Source: Niebla homalea
Lineage: Eukaryota; Ascomycota; Lecanoromycetes; Lecanorales; Ramalinaceae
Direction: 5' to 3'
Length of the DNA: 64,000 nucleotides
Assembly: GCA_019925105.1 (NCBI GenBank)
Contig: JAHGAU010000028.1
Location: 434,001-498,000 of the forward strand
Shown here: in pieces, positions 30,916 to 43,019 of the stretch
Layout: each line of letters begins with the position of its first letter
Numbering within the stretch: the stretch's first letter is position 1
Notes under the pieces: generated by a model
Told to the model about the DNA's origin: nothing
Seen by the model: only the letters and a program-made list of their open reading frames with translations
The model's database searches: none
Made by a program: the position numbers and the translations under genes

Positions 30916-33125
30916 CTAATTTCCTCCAGATTTGCCAGTCAGGATGTCACTTGCAATCTTCTCCGCGAGCCCGTCTGAAGAGAATTAGCGCTTTGCTACG
31001 GGATTGCAAGAGCAGTTGAATGGAAATACTTACAGACTGTAGCCTGAGGTTGACCGGGAGGCAGAAGTGGAAAGGCGCTAGCATCTACGACACGAAGGCC
31101 TTGCACGCCGAAGACACGAGCTACGAAATAATGCATCAGTACACGCATCGAGAGAGCCATGATCCAAGGCGTCAGTACATACCTTGAGAGTCCACCACAG
31201 CCATCGGATCACTTGCACGGCCCATCCGACATGTACATGCCGCATGGTGAATCGTATCCATGCTCTCCCTGATAGCTTGCAGAATCTGCTTGTCTGTCGC
31301 GACGTTGTCTCCTGGATACGCCTCGCCTCCAATCAAGGCAGGCTGTATTGCTTTGGAAGCAAAGACTGCCCGAGCACGTTTGAAACCTGCGATGGCAACT
31401 TCCTGATCGCGAGGGTCTGTGAGCCACGCTGGGTTGACAACAGGATGGACACCAGTGTCGGAGGATTTGATGGTGACATCGCCGCGGGAGAATGGTGCGA
31501 CCAAAACGCAGGCAATGGTGCTATAGGCATTGTGGTCCGGAGCTCCGAAGAGATAGTCATTGAATGGACCTGTGTAGGCGTCTTGGGCTAGGAGCTCGAT
31601 ATCGGGCCAGTCGGCGCCAAAGGTCGTGTCAAGAATGGAGCGTGTAGAACTTGAGAGACCGCCGCGAGGGATCTTTTCGAATCCTGTTTCAAGTCAGTAA
31701 GAAGCTTGACATGGAGGACGCTGTAGTCAAGACTCGTCCTGCTCACCAAGGATATCTGCTCCCACATTACTCATTATTCCTGTGCGGTTTGCCATGTACT
31801 GTTCGGCAGCCCGTGCGGCGAAGGCAGGATCGGTCAGAGAAGTATGCGTGATAGCATTGAATTGATGGGAGATGCCCCAAAAGGGCTGGTCCCACATTCG
31901 CTGGCCAACGCCGGGGCGATCTGCAATGACTTCGATCCCGTTGCTTGCGAGTGTGGCTTTAGGTCCGACGCCAGAGACCATTAACATCTGAGGTGATCGG
32001 AAGGCGCCTGCGCTAACAATCACTTCACTTGTTGCATTGATCTGATAGGCCACACTACCGCTGCCAAGTCCAGACGTCTCGAGCATGACTCCCGTGGCTA
32101 CCTTATTGTCATCGAACAAGATATTTTTGGCGAGTGTGTTTGCGTAGACGACTAGATTGTCGTTGAGCTGAATAGCCTCCCGGAGCATGGAAGACTCGGA
32201 TGAGCTTCGTGATTGTGCAATAGGGTCGATGGTCATTCCGATCCATGCCCATTGACCCATGAGGTTACCATCCACCATGCTACCGTTCGACTGTTCCCAT
32301 CCTATTGCGTCAAGGCCCAAGGAGCTCCATGAAGCTGCGGCGCTGGCGTAGTTGGGATATGATACATGTAGGGGACCACCAGAAGGATCGAAGTTGCCAG
32401 GGTCGTAGAGAGGAGTGGAGTTGGCGAAGCGGGCTCCCTGGTTTGGGGGGCTGTATTTGACACTTCGTTTGAGGAAGGGCAGGAAGCGGGAGAATGTGTA
32501 GCTATCGTCTCCAACTTGATCAGCCCATTTTTGGTAGGAACCTGTGAGATTCAAAGTCAGTTCTTGCAGTGATGGGCTACGGCATCGAGACTGTTGGGTG
32601 GTGTCCAAGTATCTCAGTATATAGAAGTAGAAAGGACTGAGCTGGAAAAAGAGACACACCTTTTGATCCACGCTGATACCACATGAAATTTCTTGAGCTA
32701 CTACCACCCAAAGCTCGGCCTTGAGGAAAGAGGACAGACTCACCACCGAGGCCAGGCTGAGGTGTCGTCATTTGTCTCCAGTCGTTCAACGGGTTGTCGT
32801 AAACGGGCTTCTTGCCGAGATAGTAGCCAGCATCAGCTGGGACCTCTGTCATGTTGGCATTGTCAACCTCGTAGAAGCCTCCAGCTTCGATGACTGCCAC
32901 AGCATGATGCTGAGCCAATCGACGAGCTACAGTGAGGCCAGCAGTGCCACCGCCGACGACGATGTAGTCGTAAGTAGCAGAAATGTCGATGGCACCGAAG
33001 TGTGATCCGAGAAAGCCTTGAGCAGCGATCTGCTCGTTGTATGCCTGGTTGGCTCGCTTGTTCAAACGTAGGGAAAGGACAGAGGTAGCCAAAGCGGCGT
33101 GGGTGATGAAAGTCGACAATCGCAT
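30916..33125 (-). CDS. Secreted GMC-family FAD oxidoreductase
   Basis: Five exons (33125-32660, 32541-31747, 31683-31183, 31120-31034, 30974-30916) sum to 636 codons (635 residues). After a signal peptide (residues 1 to about 18), the FAD-binding Rossmann motif VVGGGTAGLTVARRLAQ lies near residue 60. The GMC signature follows as FPQGRALGGSSSRNFMWYQR, then GAFRSPQMLMVSGVGP, and the catalytic-region segment DTIHHAACTCRMG. The final exons encode ARVFGVQGLRVVDASAFPLL and PPGQPQATVYGLAEKIA. The family oxidises alcohols (aryl alcohols, sugars, choline and others) with O2 or other acceptors; substrate unknown. The second catalytic position, usually His or Asn, appears to be Gln here (PPGQPQ), which may alter activity. 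No partner genes suggest a pathway. Confidence 0.9.
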
Positions 33126-34469
33126 TTTCTTGAAGGTAGTAAGGAAATCCTCAGGTAGCGAGAGAAAGAGAGTAATACTGTGGAGGAGAATGAGACGATA
33201 AAGGGAAGAGGAACATGAGAGGGGAAGGCACTATATACATGGCTGGCTTCGTTGAGGGCCCAACACACACTTAGCGGCTCAATGGTCCGTATGTCGAGAT
33301 TTTCCTTGTGTTCTATAGCCTTCGTCACTCGCCATTGGTAATTAGAGCAGGGATGCAACCTCCTCTTCGCGGGATGGCTGGTGACAAAGTGCTAGCGCCT
33401 ACCAAGTCTGGCAAGACCATTCGTTCCTGCGGGCTCAACCCGGCGGATGATCTCCACATTGATTGTCGACAAAAGGTTATTTGTAACCAGCTAGTTGACG
33501 GATAATCTGCGCACGTGGCAATCACCGATATCGCCCTCTGAACTAGCGGGTTCAAGCGGCGCTTCACTCAATTCAACGCTTCTTGCTGAAAACCGCCAAG
33601 TAGAGCTGACGTCTTGTTGTAAGCTCGACGTTCGCACTAGTGCTACGGCCGCTGCACCCGTTTGAGCAGTCACGTCACGAAGAATGACACCGTCAACCAC
33701 CCGTGGAGAAGCTCATGACAGCAGGTTTTTTTTTGTTTTTTTTTAGCGAACTCGTTACAACAGGCATGTGTAAACTTGAGACTGGGACTTTATGAAATGA
33801 AGTGCAGATTCCGATAGGAGGAGACGGGGACGAAGCCATATATAAATTTACCATTCTACTCACTACACATTTTACTCCAAGGTCTAGGGTCAATTGAAGC
33901 AGCTTCCCGTTTCAAGAAGAGTTATATGTAGAAAAAGCAATTGGTGAGCCTGGCGCTACCTTCAAGGTTCAGGCATATACTGAAAGGTGTATTATAACAA
34001 GAGAGCTCTGACATGGAAATTTTATCGCTTGAGCCTAAAAGCCATCCATTTGTGAGGCAATGATAATCACAAGTGATAAGAAATTGAGGATTAGTGAATC
34101 GACCAAGATAAGATCGAATTGATTAAATATCCCCCCTCGTCCTAAGCTGCGTCTCGTTCATGAGAACTGAAGCTTCCGCTACGTAGGAAATGGTTCAAAT
34201 ACAACTCGACGTTGAATAAAAATTGTACCCCAAGGAACAATATTTTCCCGCTTCAGCCCTATTTGGGTGCGGTTGTCCTCGGAGCAGAGCCCCATCCGCC
34301 CGTATAACGGTATAAGGGCTGGGTCGTCTGAGTGTCTCTCTACCTACTCTATTGCCGGCGCATCCCAGACACACTGCCTGATCCTCCACCTCATCCTCAA
34401 ACCCACTCCACCGATCGATCGTGTCCCATCCCCTGTATCACCATCACCTCATCCTCCATCCCCGCCACC
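33126..34469. other. Intergenic between GMC oxidoreductase and COX17
   Basis: These 1.34 kb contain poly-T runs (about 33726-33745) and AT-rich DNA after 33830. Short frames have no support. It holds the GMC promoter at the left and the COX17 promoter at the right. Confidence 0.5.
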
Positions 34470-34870
34470 ATGTCCTCCGCCCAAGCAAACACCACCACCC
34501 TCTCTCCCTCAACGACGAGCAGTACGTCTCTCTCTGCCTCTCTCTCTCTCTTCCCCTGCCCACCCCTCCAATCGACCTGCCCCTACCACCCCCCTTGCAA
34601 CCCTCCTCCTCCTCCCCCTCCTCCTCCATAGCTAACCCACATCAAACATCAGCAGCATCCCCCACATCCGCCAACCTCGGCGCCAACCTGAAACCGCCCG
34701 GCTCCGCCGCCGCGGCGAGCGTGAAACCGTGCTGCGTCTGCAAGGAGGAGAAGTCGGCGCGCGATGAGTGCATGCTGTTCAGCAACGCGGAGGATCCGGG
34801 CAAGGATTGTGAGGGCATGGTGGAGAGGTATCGGGGGTGTATGCGCGGGTTCGGGTTTGATGTGCGCTGA
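34470..34870 (+). CDS. COX17: Cytochrome c oxidase copper chaperone Cox17
   Basis: Two exons (34470-34521, 34653-34870) with an intron GTACGT...ACATCAG give 89 residues. The C-terminal 60 residues are typical Cox17: KPCCVCKEEKSARDECMLFS with the copper-binding CC pair, then the second CX9C half (DCEGMVERYRGCMRGFGF). The twin CX9C coiled-coil-helix fold is oxidised by Mia40 in the mitochondrial intermembrane space, and the protein hands Cu(I) to Sco1 and Cox11 for complex IV assembly. The N-terminus is Ala/Ser/Thr-rich and variable, as usual. The intron is rich in CT and CCT repeats. Another acceptor 20 bases upstream is conceivable but would only change the disordered N-terminus. Confidence 0.93.
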
Positions 34871-35270
34871 GAGGGAGAAGAGATAAGTTATTGGGGGGCT
34901 GGCAGGAGGGAGGGGGACGGCTGGGGGTGGCAAGATGGGGAGAGGAATTCGGGGGCGGGGGGGCAAAAATGTGGATAGATGAGGGGGAGGTGGTAAATAT
35001 GAACTTGCATTGCGGTCGGGAATGGCTGCATTTACATGGCTGGGAGCACTCTATAGATGGCACATGGTACACTCCACTCTAGATGCGACACTGTGCTGAT
35101 TTGTGATTTTGAAGCGGTCTTATTGCAAAGCCGCTGAAGCATATGTACAATCACAAGACTATGTATACAAATAGGAACCAACCCATAATTCTATCGACAT
35201 GATCAAAAGGGGGTATCTCGTGCGTGGACCAGATGCATAAGCACTCATCCCCACGTTCCGTCCCTTCATG
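34871..35270. other. Convergent spacer COX17 / ALG6
   Basis: About 400 bp with the two 3' UTRs. G-rich on the plus strand from 34890 to 34990; no gene seen. Confidence 0.55.
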
Positions 35271-37455
35271 TCATGCCTTCTTCCTGGACTTTACTGACTT
35301 CTTCTTTGGCGATTCGCTATCCTTCACTGTGGCTGACGAAGGCGCCGGCGATGCACTTAACCTCGTCTTCCTCGTCGTCGGCGGTTGCGGTGAAGCAGTT
35401 GCTCTCGTCTTCTTCTCTGCCTTCTTCCCTTTGACGGCCTTCTTGCCATCCGCCGCCGAAGCCGGCGAAAACCATGGCACTAGCAACCCATCAGAACTCA
35501 GTGGCAAAGCCTTTGCCCGATCTTCAGGCCTCAGAGCATCCTGCTGGGCACGAAATCCAAACCAGTCCTCCAGTAGGCCACTCCGCAAGATCAATTGCCA
35601 ATTGCACCACAAGTAGCAGATGCTGAAACCTGCCGCGCCAATGATGACGTTCAGGACGACGTAGAGATCGGGCTTGTCTACTGGCGGTGCGACAAATGCC
35701 TCGGCGACATGCCAAGCGAGCATGGCTGCATAGAAGGAGAGATGGAGGAATTTGGTGGCTGGACCGAGGGCGTGCGGCTGTGTTGATATGAATGGCCAAG
35801 AAGTCGAAACGGTGAAGTAGGAGGAGACAGAAGTTGGCGGGAGAGCAAGTAAGTATGCCCACAGTGCTGTAAGGATGTAGTAAGGGATCCGCAGCTCGTC
35901 ACGCTTGAGTAGCGGAAACAACGTCCATGCGCCGAGGATGTTGGCCCAGCCGATCCAAGCGCGGAGTTCGGTGCCTAAGCCACGGTCGCTGCCGAGAAGA
36001 ATAGTCATTGGTAAGAGGGGCAGGAGAATACTCTTCTCGTGTACTTGAAAACTGAAGAGAAAGAAACCCCATGCCGAGCTGGCCAGGGCCCATGGTAATA
36101 TGTCCCGCCGCGGGAAAAGCGAAGTGATGTAGGTAGAGGGTAGGATGGCCATCAAGGTCGCGACGAAGGAAACCTTCTTGACAAGATCAATTGGGTAGAC
36201 GTGGAGTTTGTGAATGATGTGAATACAACACCAAGCGTTGGCGACTTTGTCTTCAAAGAGCCCTCGGGCGAAGGGGAACATGCGATGGACTATCTGCGTA
36301 ATCTGGAGGAGGATGGGATAGTAGACGCTCGAAGGATCGACGTAGTCATTGAGCTGGGCGAGCAGCGGGTTGACTTGGCGATCCGTTAATGAAAGAGGAG
36401 GATTGATGCCGCGATAGTTGTCGTACCATGCACCAAGCACCATCGGCGCAAAGACAAGAGCGAAAGATGCGATTGTGGCCAGGGCGATGCCGCTGAAGCG
36501 AAGAAAGCTTCCTCCCGGTGCCAAGCAGATGCCGAGTAGAAAGGCAAACATGGCAGGCGCGTAGTACAACGCCATTTGTTTGAAGCCGAGGGAAGCGACG
36601 AAGAAGACACAGCTCCAAAGATATCTCTCGGAAAGGATGCTTGCGACGCTTGCAAGAACAAAACCTAGCATGACCGTATTGTACTGGAAGTGTGCGTGAT
36701 CAATGAGAATCGTTGCCGGCTGCATTAGGATGGCTACCAACGCTATTGAGCTTTCCGATTTGCCAACGCTGGCGAAGCGACTCAAGCTGCGGTTGAGTAG
36801 GATTGCGCCGGGGATGTAGACAAGGTATTCTGATATGATGACGGTAGAGCGCATGTAGACCTTGAGAAGCTGCTCCTCAACACCTCGTGAGGAAGAGAGA
36901 GCGAACCAAACCGGGTTGATGAAGGAGCCACTAAGATTTGCATCAGCATGTCGTGTTCGGATGCAGGATACTTGGTCATTACATTCTGCCTAGGACCCAG
37001 CTATGATATGCGGTCAAAGGTGGGTAGTCCAACCCCCAATAATCCAGATCGTAGAAGTACCAATGTGATATGGGAAGATGCGCGGTGATTTCCATCCAAT
37101 GTCTTTGTGCCTCGTAATCGCCATGCATCGGGGGAGTCTGGAAACCTGTAGGTATTGACTCAGCATGCCTGAACCAACGTCACCTGTGGAGGGAGGGTTT
37201 GCTCCCCATACCTGAGTACCCCCAAAATCCAGCGCACCACCTGAATAGACCCACTACCATCAACACCAGAGGTATAATGACCCATTGTGATGTGCTCTTT
37301 CTGGCAGGCCAAAAGAAAGCTGCGAGAGGAAAAGCCGGGATCTGGCTGTTTGTTTTTGGATCAATGACTACGGCGTCTTCGCGAGTAGGCGCAAACGCAT
37401 GAGCGGTCGTCTTTTGCTTTTTCCTCGGGCGACGAGGTGTCGAGGGTATCGCCAT
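35271..37455 (-). CDS. ALG6: Dolichyl-P-Glc:Man9GlcNAc2-PP-dolichol alpha-1,3-glucosyltransferase (Alg6)
   Basis: Three exons (37455-37212, 37145-36983, 36930-35271) total 689 codons (688 residues). Alg6 adds the first glucose to the lipid-linked oligosaccharide in the ER lumen, before Alg8 and Alg10 and transfer to protein by OST. Exon 2 encodes the diagnostic lumenal loop [20 protein letters not shown], then [19 protein letters not shown] with the catalytic Asp region; exon 3 opens [16 protein letters not shown]. About eleven membrane helices follow ([35 protein letters not shown]). The Alg6-like loop separates it from Alg8. The N-terminus is basic (RRPRKKQKT) before TM1. A Lys/Ser-rich C-terminal tail of about 80 residues ends KSRKKA, longer than in yeast; such basic tails could help ER retention, but that is inference. 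Confidence 0.93.
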
Positions 37456-38103
37456 TGGTTTGTACGTGTAGTCAAATCATGTGTAACGCAGCATTTCAGA
37501 CCCGTCGATGCTCGAGACGTCCATGTACCTTATGTTTACGGGTCTTGCGGGTCATTCCATGATAGTCAGCCCTATCCGTCAGCTCGCCCCTTAGCCCTAG
37601 AACTAGTCTCCCAATCAAGCTATTCTTGCCGATCGGTAGGAGCTGCCACAGAACAGACTTTATCGCCGGGCCACATGGCTCGAGGGGCTGCTGACAATTC
37701 ACACGAGAGCCATTCATGCCTGCGCTGGGGAGACATCTAAAACCCGAAGGTGCTACTCTTGACAACACTAACTAATACTCGAGCCAAAAATTTAGTAAAC
37801 AGGAGATACCTATCATGAGCAGCTGGGTACGAGTTGAAGTTAGCGCAAAGGATTGAGGATGTCCTGGGTATGAGTAAATATGAGATTGCTAGGGCTCCTT
37901 CGCGGCATCGTCAGGGCCGATGTGACAAATCCAGATCATGATTGTAGGTAGTAGAAGCCGACCATGAGGTACAGTGATATCATGTATAAAGCCAACAGTG
38001 GATCAATGCTCTTTCCTCTCAACGTCTTAGAGAAAACACTCATTACGACCACAAGGTTGCCAGAAAAGAGAACAAGCCACTCTTTGAAAAGGCTGACTGA
38101 AGA
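37456..38103. promoter_or_regulatory. Divergent intergenic region, ALG6 and aldo-keto reductase
   Basis: This 648-bp region contains the promoters of both genes. Short antisense frames (37399-37740 +, 37496-37768 -) overlap and have no support. Confidence 0.5.
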
Positions 38104-39214
38104 ATGTCGAGCAGAGGCCTTGACTTAGCTTATGGAGTTCACAGCATTGCGGACTGGACTTTAGCGGATTACAACGAGAGGGTTCATGTCTTGAAAAAAC
38201 ACAATGTCAAGATCCTTGATACTGCCTCTGGCTATGTAGCTCTGCCTCGCGATGCTATTATTCGAGCGTGAGCTAAACAATGCCATCAGCCAAGCAGCGA
38301 GGCGTTTCTGGGCAAGTACAATGCGCCCAACCACTTCGTCATTCATACGAAGGCGCCTGCCCTTAGCCCTGGCACCTTGTCCCGCCAGAGCATCTTGGAT
38401 GGGATGGAGAAAAGTTTGAAAGACCTCGGGGTTGATCATGTAAAGTTCTTCCAACTCCCTTTTATCGCCCTCTACTGATTCAATCTATCAGGTGGATACC
38501 TATTATCTCCACTCCCCCGATCCCGCCACTCCCATCGAAGAATCTCTAGCCGCGATACGTGAAATCCACAAGGCTGGCAAGTTCAAGCACCTCGGTCTCT
38601 CAAACTTCTCCCCATCTGAAACACAAGCTGTCCATGACATCCAGGCTCGCAACAACTCTGTTGTCCCCACCATCTACCAAGGCAACTACAATCTTGTCGG
38701 TCGGGGAGCCGAAAGCGAGCTCTTTCCGCTTCTCCGCAAGCTTGGTATCTCATTCCACGCCTACTCCCCCATCGCTGGCGGCTTTCTTACCAAAATTGTT
38801 GCGGATCTCGATCCCTCCAATAGCAACAATATGGAAGGCCGATTTAATCCCGAGCATTCGCTGTTCGACATGCATCGCACATTGTATGCGAAGAATGAGA
38901 CACTGCTCACCGCGCTGGAGGAATGGTGTGCCATCTCTAAGGATGTGGGCATCAGTCAAGCCGAACTGGCGTACCGTTGGATCGCCTGGCATAGCGCTCT
39001 GAAGCCAGCGAACGGTGATGGGATCGTTGTGGGAGCAAGGACGGTGGAGCAGCTAAATGAGACGCTGACGAACATCGAAAAAGGACCCTTGGACGGAGAA
39101 ATTGTGGAGAAGATTGAAAAGGTATGGGAGAACGTGAAAGGTGCGGCACCAGTGAGTCCTTGGGAGAATTACATCAAGCCGAAGCTTGAGGCGGCGATAT
39201 CTGCTCGGGCATGA
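38104..39214 (+). CDS. Aldo-keto reductase, AKR7/aflatoxin-aldehyde-reductase-like
   Basis: Three exons (38104-38235, 38290-38439, 38492-39214) with two phase-0 introns give 334 residues. The catalytic tetrad is visible: Asp and Tyr in KILDTASGY (the first splice follows this Tyr), Lys in VIHTKAPA, and His in TYYLHSPDP. Further family motifs are KFKHLGLSNFSPSE, VPTIYQGNYNLV and GISFHAYSPIAGGFLT, with a cofactor-binding segment GIVVGARTVEQLNETL near the C-terminus. It should be a cytosolic NADPH-dependent carbonyl reductase with unknown substrate. The N-terminus begins directly at the first strand (GLDLAYGVHS), slightly short for the family, so a further 5' exon cannot be excluded. The first intron's donor is GTAGCT, an unusual form. 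Confidence 0.87.
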
Positions 39215-41868
39215 GGTGTTGTGAAAATTTGGATAGGGCATGGAGAGGATCCTTGACGAGCCGGCCGAGATATAAATAACATCACATAGCTTTCATGCCT
39301 CAGAGCTCTGCCAAGGTCGGTGTTATCGAGGAGGGCACGATCGTTCTGGCACTTGAGAACCAGAGTTTCTTCGCTACATTCTTAAATGCACGTCCCGTTA
39401 CAACGAAGTAACATGCAACCACCGTATTCATTACTGTATACTCTCCGCCCTTGCTAGTATCCTAGCCTTGGATAGCAACACAAGGTTCCCCAATGGAAAG
39501 GGAAAGTTGAAGTGTAGACACATTTGCAAGATGACCACCCTAATACTTACCGCGTTCCACAGAAATCAAAAAATCCGTAACTTCCAGAGAATCGCCTACT
39601 GGGTATCCTGATCACAAAATCCATATCAACGGGAATCATTCCAAAACCTTTTCAAACAGCTCAAACATTACTGTTTCACCAATCTACAACACCATCTCCA
39701 CCACATCTGATTCATCATCGCTTTTGTATCCTACTCATCCAGCTACATTAGTTCTTTCACATGTGTTATACCTCACTCACATGACAGCACCGTCATCCAC
39801 AGAGCATTTTTCAAACAGCAAGTATCCCCGCTTCAGACCTATGAATATTCGGGGCCGCAAGCCGTGCTTGGCATCTCGCCAGCAGGATGTGGGCGGATGT
39901 ACAGTGCGATCATGAAGATGTAGGGTGAGTGTGAGTGTGGTAGAGGATCATGGGATTAATCAACCTCTCAAATCTCCATGCTAGCAGTCAATGTACACAC
40001 AAGACGCCGGAACCCCCCCACCCCCCCTCCCTTCCTTCCCTCCTTTTCGTTGTTGTTTGCAACTTCCAGCAAGAATCAGCAATATCAGCGACTTGAACAA
40101 GGTCGTAGCATTTAGTCTGTGCTTAGGTAACCTCCCTCCCCGTTGTCCTTTTTTTTCAATGCCTCTGCCTTGGCCATCCTGGGAAAGTGGTATGTGTATA
40201 TATATATATATATTTGCAATGGAGGCCCAACGCCCGCTGGTCTGCCTGCCTCCCCATTATTGTTCAAGCTATGTTTTTTTGAGGCAAGACATCTCGGGAC
40301 TGCCCAAACAACTTGCTAGATAGAATAATGTTCCCCCAATTCGTAGATCATGTTCTCCCACGACGCGCTCAGACCTCCATGAACAATCCTGCGCCGCGAA
40401 TGCCCAGTATCGAAATTATGTCTCCCGTCCTGGTCGCCTCGTCCTAAACCGTTGATTGCCGTTCATTAATGTATTTTTTTCATCCCCATACTGTGGTGGC
40501 CAAGCGCAGGTGGACGTTTTGAATGATAAGGTCTTCATGGAATCAACATTGTCCAGGATCGCAGTCATGAGCTTAGGCCAGTAACGTTGGGGTAAAACGT
40601 ACACACACGCTCGATGTTGGATTGGGAGCGGCAGCGTCTACAAAAGTGTGTGTTGGAACTGTTCAAGCGGGCCTTGCATGGCGCTGTGTTAGAACAGGAA
40701 GGTAGGCGATGGTGGTGGGGGTGCATTTTCGAAAAATGGGGCATTCTCACGTATGGGCATATACCTAACTCTTCTCTCTCTCTCCCTTTCCTTGTATTGT
40801 TCTGCCATCTGGTCTCGATAAGAACGAAAAATGCCCCGGGGGGCCGGGACAAGAAGGACGTCTAGAGGGAGACTCGAAGTCCCAATTCTTGCTCATGGGG
40901 GATGAATTCTTTGATTGGGGTAATTTTTTACGTAGCAAACGTGATTCTTCCACCAACCGGACTTCTTCCAGCTTTTTGTATTAGGGTATCTATACCACTA
41001 TCAAGCTGTGGTCAAATAATGATTGAGTCACCAGGAAGCTTTTTCCAGGTGTAGATTATATTTAGCTCTCCTAGACTACTCGTCTAGCCTGGCTTACGCT
41101 GATAGAGCTAGCTTTTGGCTAAGTGTTGTTCCTGGGGTTAGATTCTGTGTTGTTTCTTGGCATCATCAAAGCGTCGTGATAGGGGCGGAGGCTGGGGGTC
41201 CACGGCCGGACCGTTATATGAGAGGCGTCGAAGGTGTCATTCTTGATGTTGAGTCTTGATAGTGGACTGCATTGGGCGGTGGTCAAACTCAAAGGTGGGG
41301 ATTGATTGCGCATGGAGCATTGCTCGTGGTCGTTCCGGTAGTAGAGTAGAATATTCCCCCTCGATAAGCATCACATGAGCGATCATTGTGAGTACTTTGG
41401 GGCGATTTGAACAGATGGAAATTGCCTTGATTTGGTGCGATGCTCTCTATTCACCCAAGAGTTAGGTTCTCGTGTTAGGTGAATATCAGGGGCGCTCTCT
41501 TCAGTTCCATTGATGTTTCGGTAGTCTTGTATCGTATCTAGTAATATTCACTTCGCATTCGCCATAGGCAAGTAAGAATCAAACACACTTTGATTCATTC
41601 AACCAAATCTTGGGGAATTCTTAGCTCTTAAAGCAATAATCGGCCGGCGTCTCAATCGGAGGGTCAATGGATATTGCGTGACATGCTCACCTAGCGCGAT
41701 GGATGAGCTCGGGTGGAATTATACAAGCCATCCGCGCTCTGGAGTGATAGTTATTGAGGAGCTTTTCTGCGCGTATTATGCCTTGGTGATAGCCGCATTT
41801 GAGGTTGTGCTTCCCTCGCTCTTTGGAAGGTTTGAATTTTGCTCCATAGGAGAGGAGAGCTTTTTCGC
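39215..41868. other. Long intergenic region, no gene supported
   Basis: This 2.65-kb stretch is the longest gap. It contains CCCTCCCTTCC-type pyrimidine runs near 40015-40045, a (TA)n run, and many short frames without family features. It is flanked by two 3' ends, so no promoter is required here; unannotated non-coding transcripts are possible but nothing shows them. Confidence 0.5.
40197..40213. repeat. (TA)n microsatellite
   Basis: About eight TA dinucleotides in a row following TATGTG. Confidence 0.85.
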
Positions 41869-42621
41869 TCAATTGGAGGGACTTCCGCTGAGCTCACTTA
41901 ATGGGCTGCCACTGCTCTCGCTCCTCACTTCATCCACGGATACCTGCATGTCCGCTCCATCCTCCTGAGTACCGGTTGGCAGCTTGTTCCGCAGTCTCCT
42001 CTCCCAGGCCTCAATAGAGTCCAAACCGGGCTCTCCACCTTCGACCTTCACTGTCCTCGCTTCTGATTCTTTCCCCAATATCGTTCCCTGATACCTCGCT
42101 TCCTCCCCCGTCTTAGCATATTTTTTCTTCAGTACCGTCAAGAAATCATCTTTCCCCACCCCCGCATCGCCCATAGCGGCATCAACTTCCACCTTCGCAG
42201 CCGCAGCCGCGCCATCAGCCCCGCCCATGAGATCCGCATTGGCTGCGGGAATCATGCCGGCTATCCTGCGTATCTCGGCGTTTGTGGGACCTCTGCACCA
42301 AGCCAGGAAGTTTTCGATGCCGCGCATATCTTCTCTGCCCATTGCGAATTCCTCCATCTCGCTGAGTTGTGGCCAGAGGGCGCCGGCGTCGCGGAGGGCG
42401 GTGCGGACATCGGTGATGGTGGGTGGTGATTGTTGGTCAAGCGAGCAGTGAGAGGCTGCATGAGCTGCGGTTCGGGTTGCCAGGAGGATGAGGTAGCGAG
42501 ATGCTAGATCGACTACGGTGTCCAGGACGGAGGATTTGGTGGTTGTGAAGCCGGCTGCGCGGAGGATGTGGAGAATTGGAGGGCGGAGGAGGGAGAGGTG
42601 GAGGGGAGAAGGGGAAGCCAT
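41869..42621 (-). CDS. TAF3: TFIID subunit with bromodomain-associated histone fold, TAF3-like
   Basis: This single-exon frame of 250 residues has an N-terminal histone-fold (Bromo_TP, bromodomain-associated) domain: LHLSLLRPPILHILRAAGF, then VLDTVVDLASRYLILLATRT and ITDVRTALRDAGALWP. The next part carries DFLTVLKKKYAKTG, then YQGTILGK, a block shared by fungal TAF3-type proteins. The C-terminus is acidic and Ser-rich. TAF3 pairs with TAF10 in TFIID at RNA polymerase II promoters. The PHD finger of animal TAF3 is absent, as usual in fungi. TAF8 is the main alternative, since it has the same fold. The neighbouring divergent gene is TAF7, another TFIID subunit. Confidence 0.75.
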   Translation of the reverse strand: MASPSPLHLSLLRPPILHILRAAGFTTTKSSVLDTVVDLASRYLILLATRTAAHAASHCSLDQQSPPTITDVRTALRDAGALWPQLSEMEEFAMGREDMRGIENFLAWCRGPTNAEIRRIAGMIPAANADLMGGADGAAAAAKVEVDAAMGDAGVGKDDFLTVLKKKYAKTGEEARYQGTILGKESEARTVKVEGGEPGLDSIEAWERRLRNKLPTGTQEDGADMQVSVDEVRSESSGSPLSELSGSPSN

Positions 42622-43019
42622 TGTCTGTGTTGGCAGAGTGGATTGAATTCCTCAGACATTTCTTGTTGATTAAAAAATGAAAAGATGTTGTAGCTAAGTG
42701 AGTCTGTGAATTTAATTGTTAATTCTGTAACCCGTTCAGCATTTGTAAGGGGCAAGGCGGGGGGACTGGGGGCTTTGTGAGGGGCAGCATGGAAGAAAGA
42801 ATTTCCGTCAAATGATCCGTTCACAATAATAATGTACCCGAGGACCGAGGGTACTCTCAAGACCATTGCAAGCATTGACACATGTGCCCCTCTGTTTTCG
42901 TATGGATATGAGGAGAATACTACTGCCGGGAATGGTCTCATCGATCTAGCACTTCCCAACAATTCTATTCCAGCCCCATCGACACCGTTGCCCCCCTTCT
43001 CTCCTTCTACATCCTCACC
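42622..43019. promoter_or_regulatory. 398-bp bidirectional promoter between two TFIID subunit genes
   Basis: It lies between the ATG of the TAF3-like gene (minus) and the ATG of TAF7 (plus). It contains TA-rich DNA near 42665-42720 and a pyrimidine-rich tract immediately before the TAF7 start. I see no classic TATA box on either side. Confidence 0.7.

Noticed and set aside
10375..39214. A secondary-metabolite cluster including the ThDP enzyme, MFS transporter, GMC oxidase, bZIP and aldo-keto reductase
   Set aside because: No core synthase is present, distances are large, and housekeeping genes lie between them.
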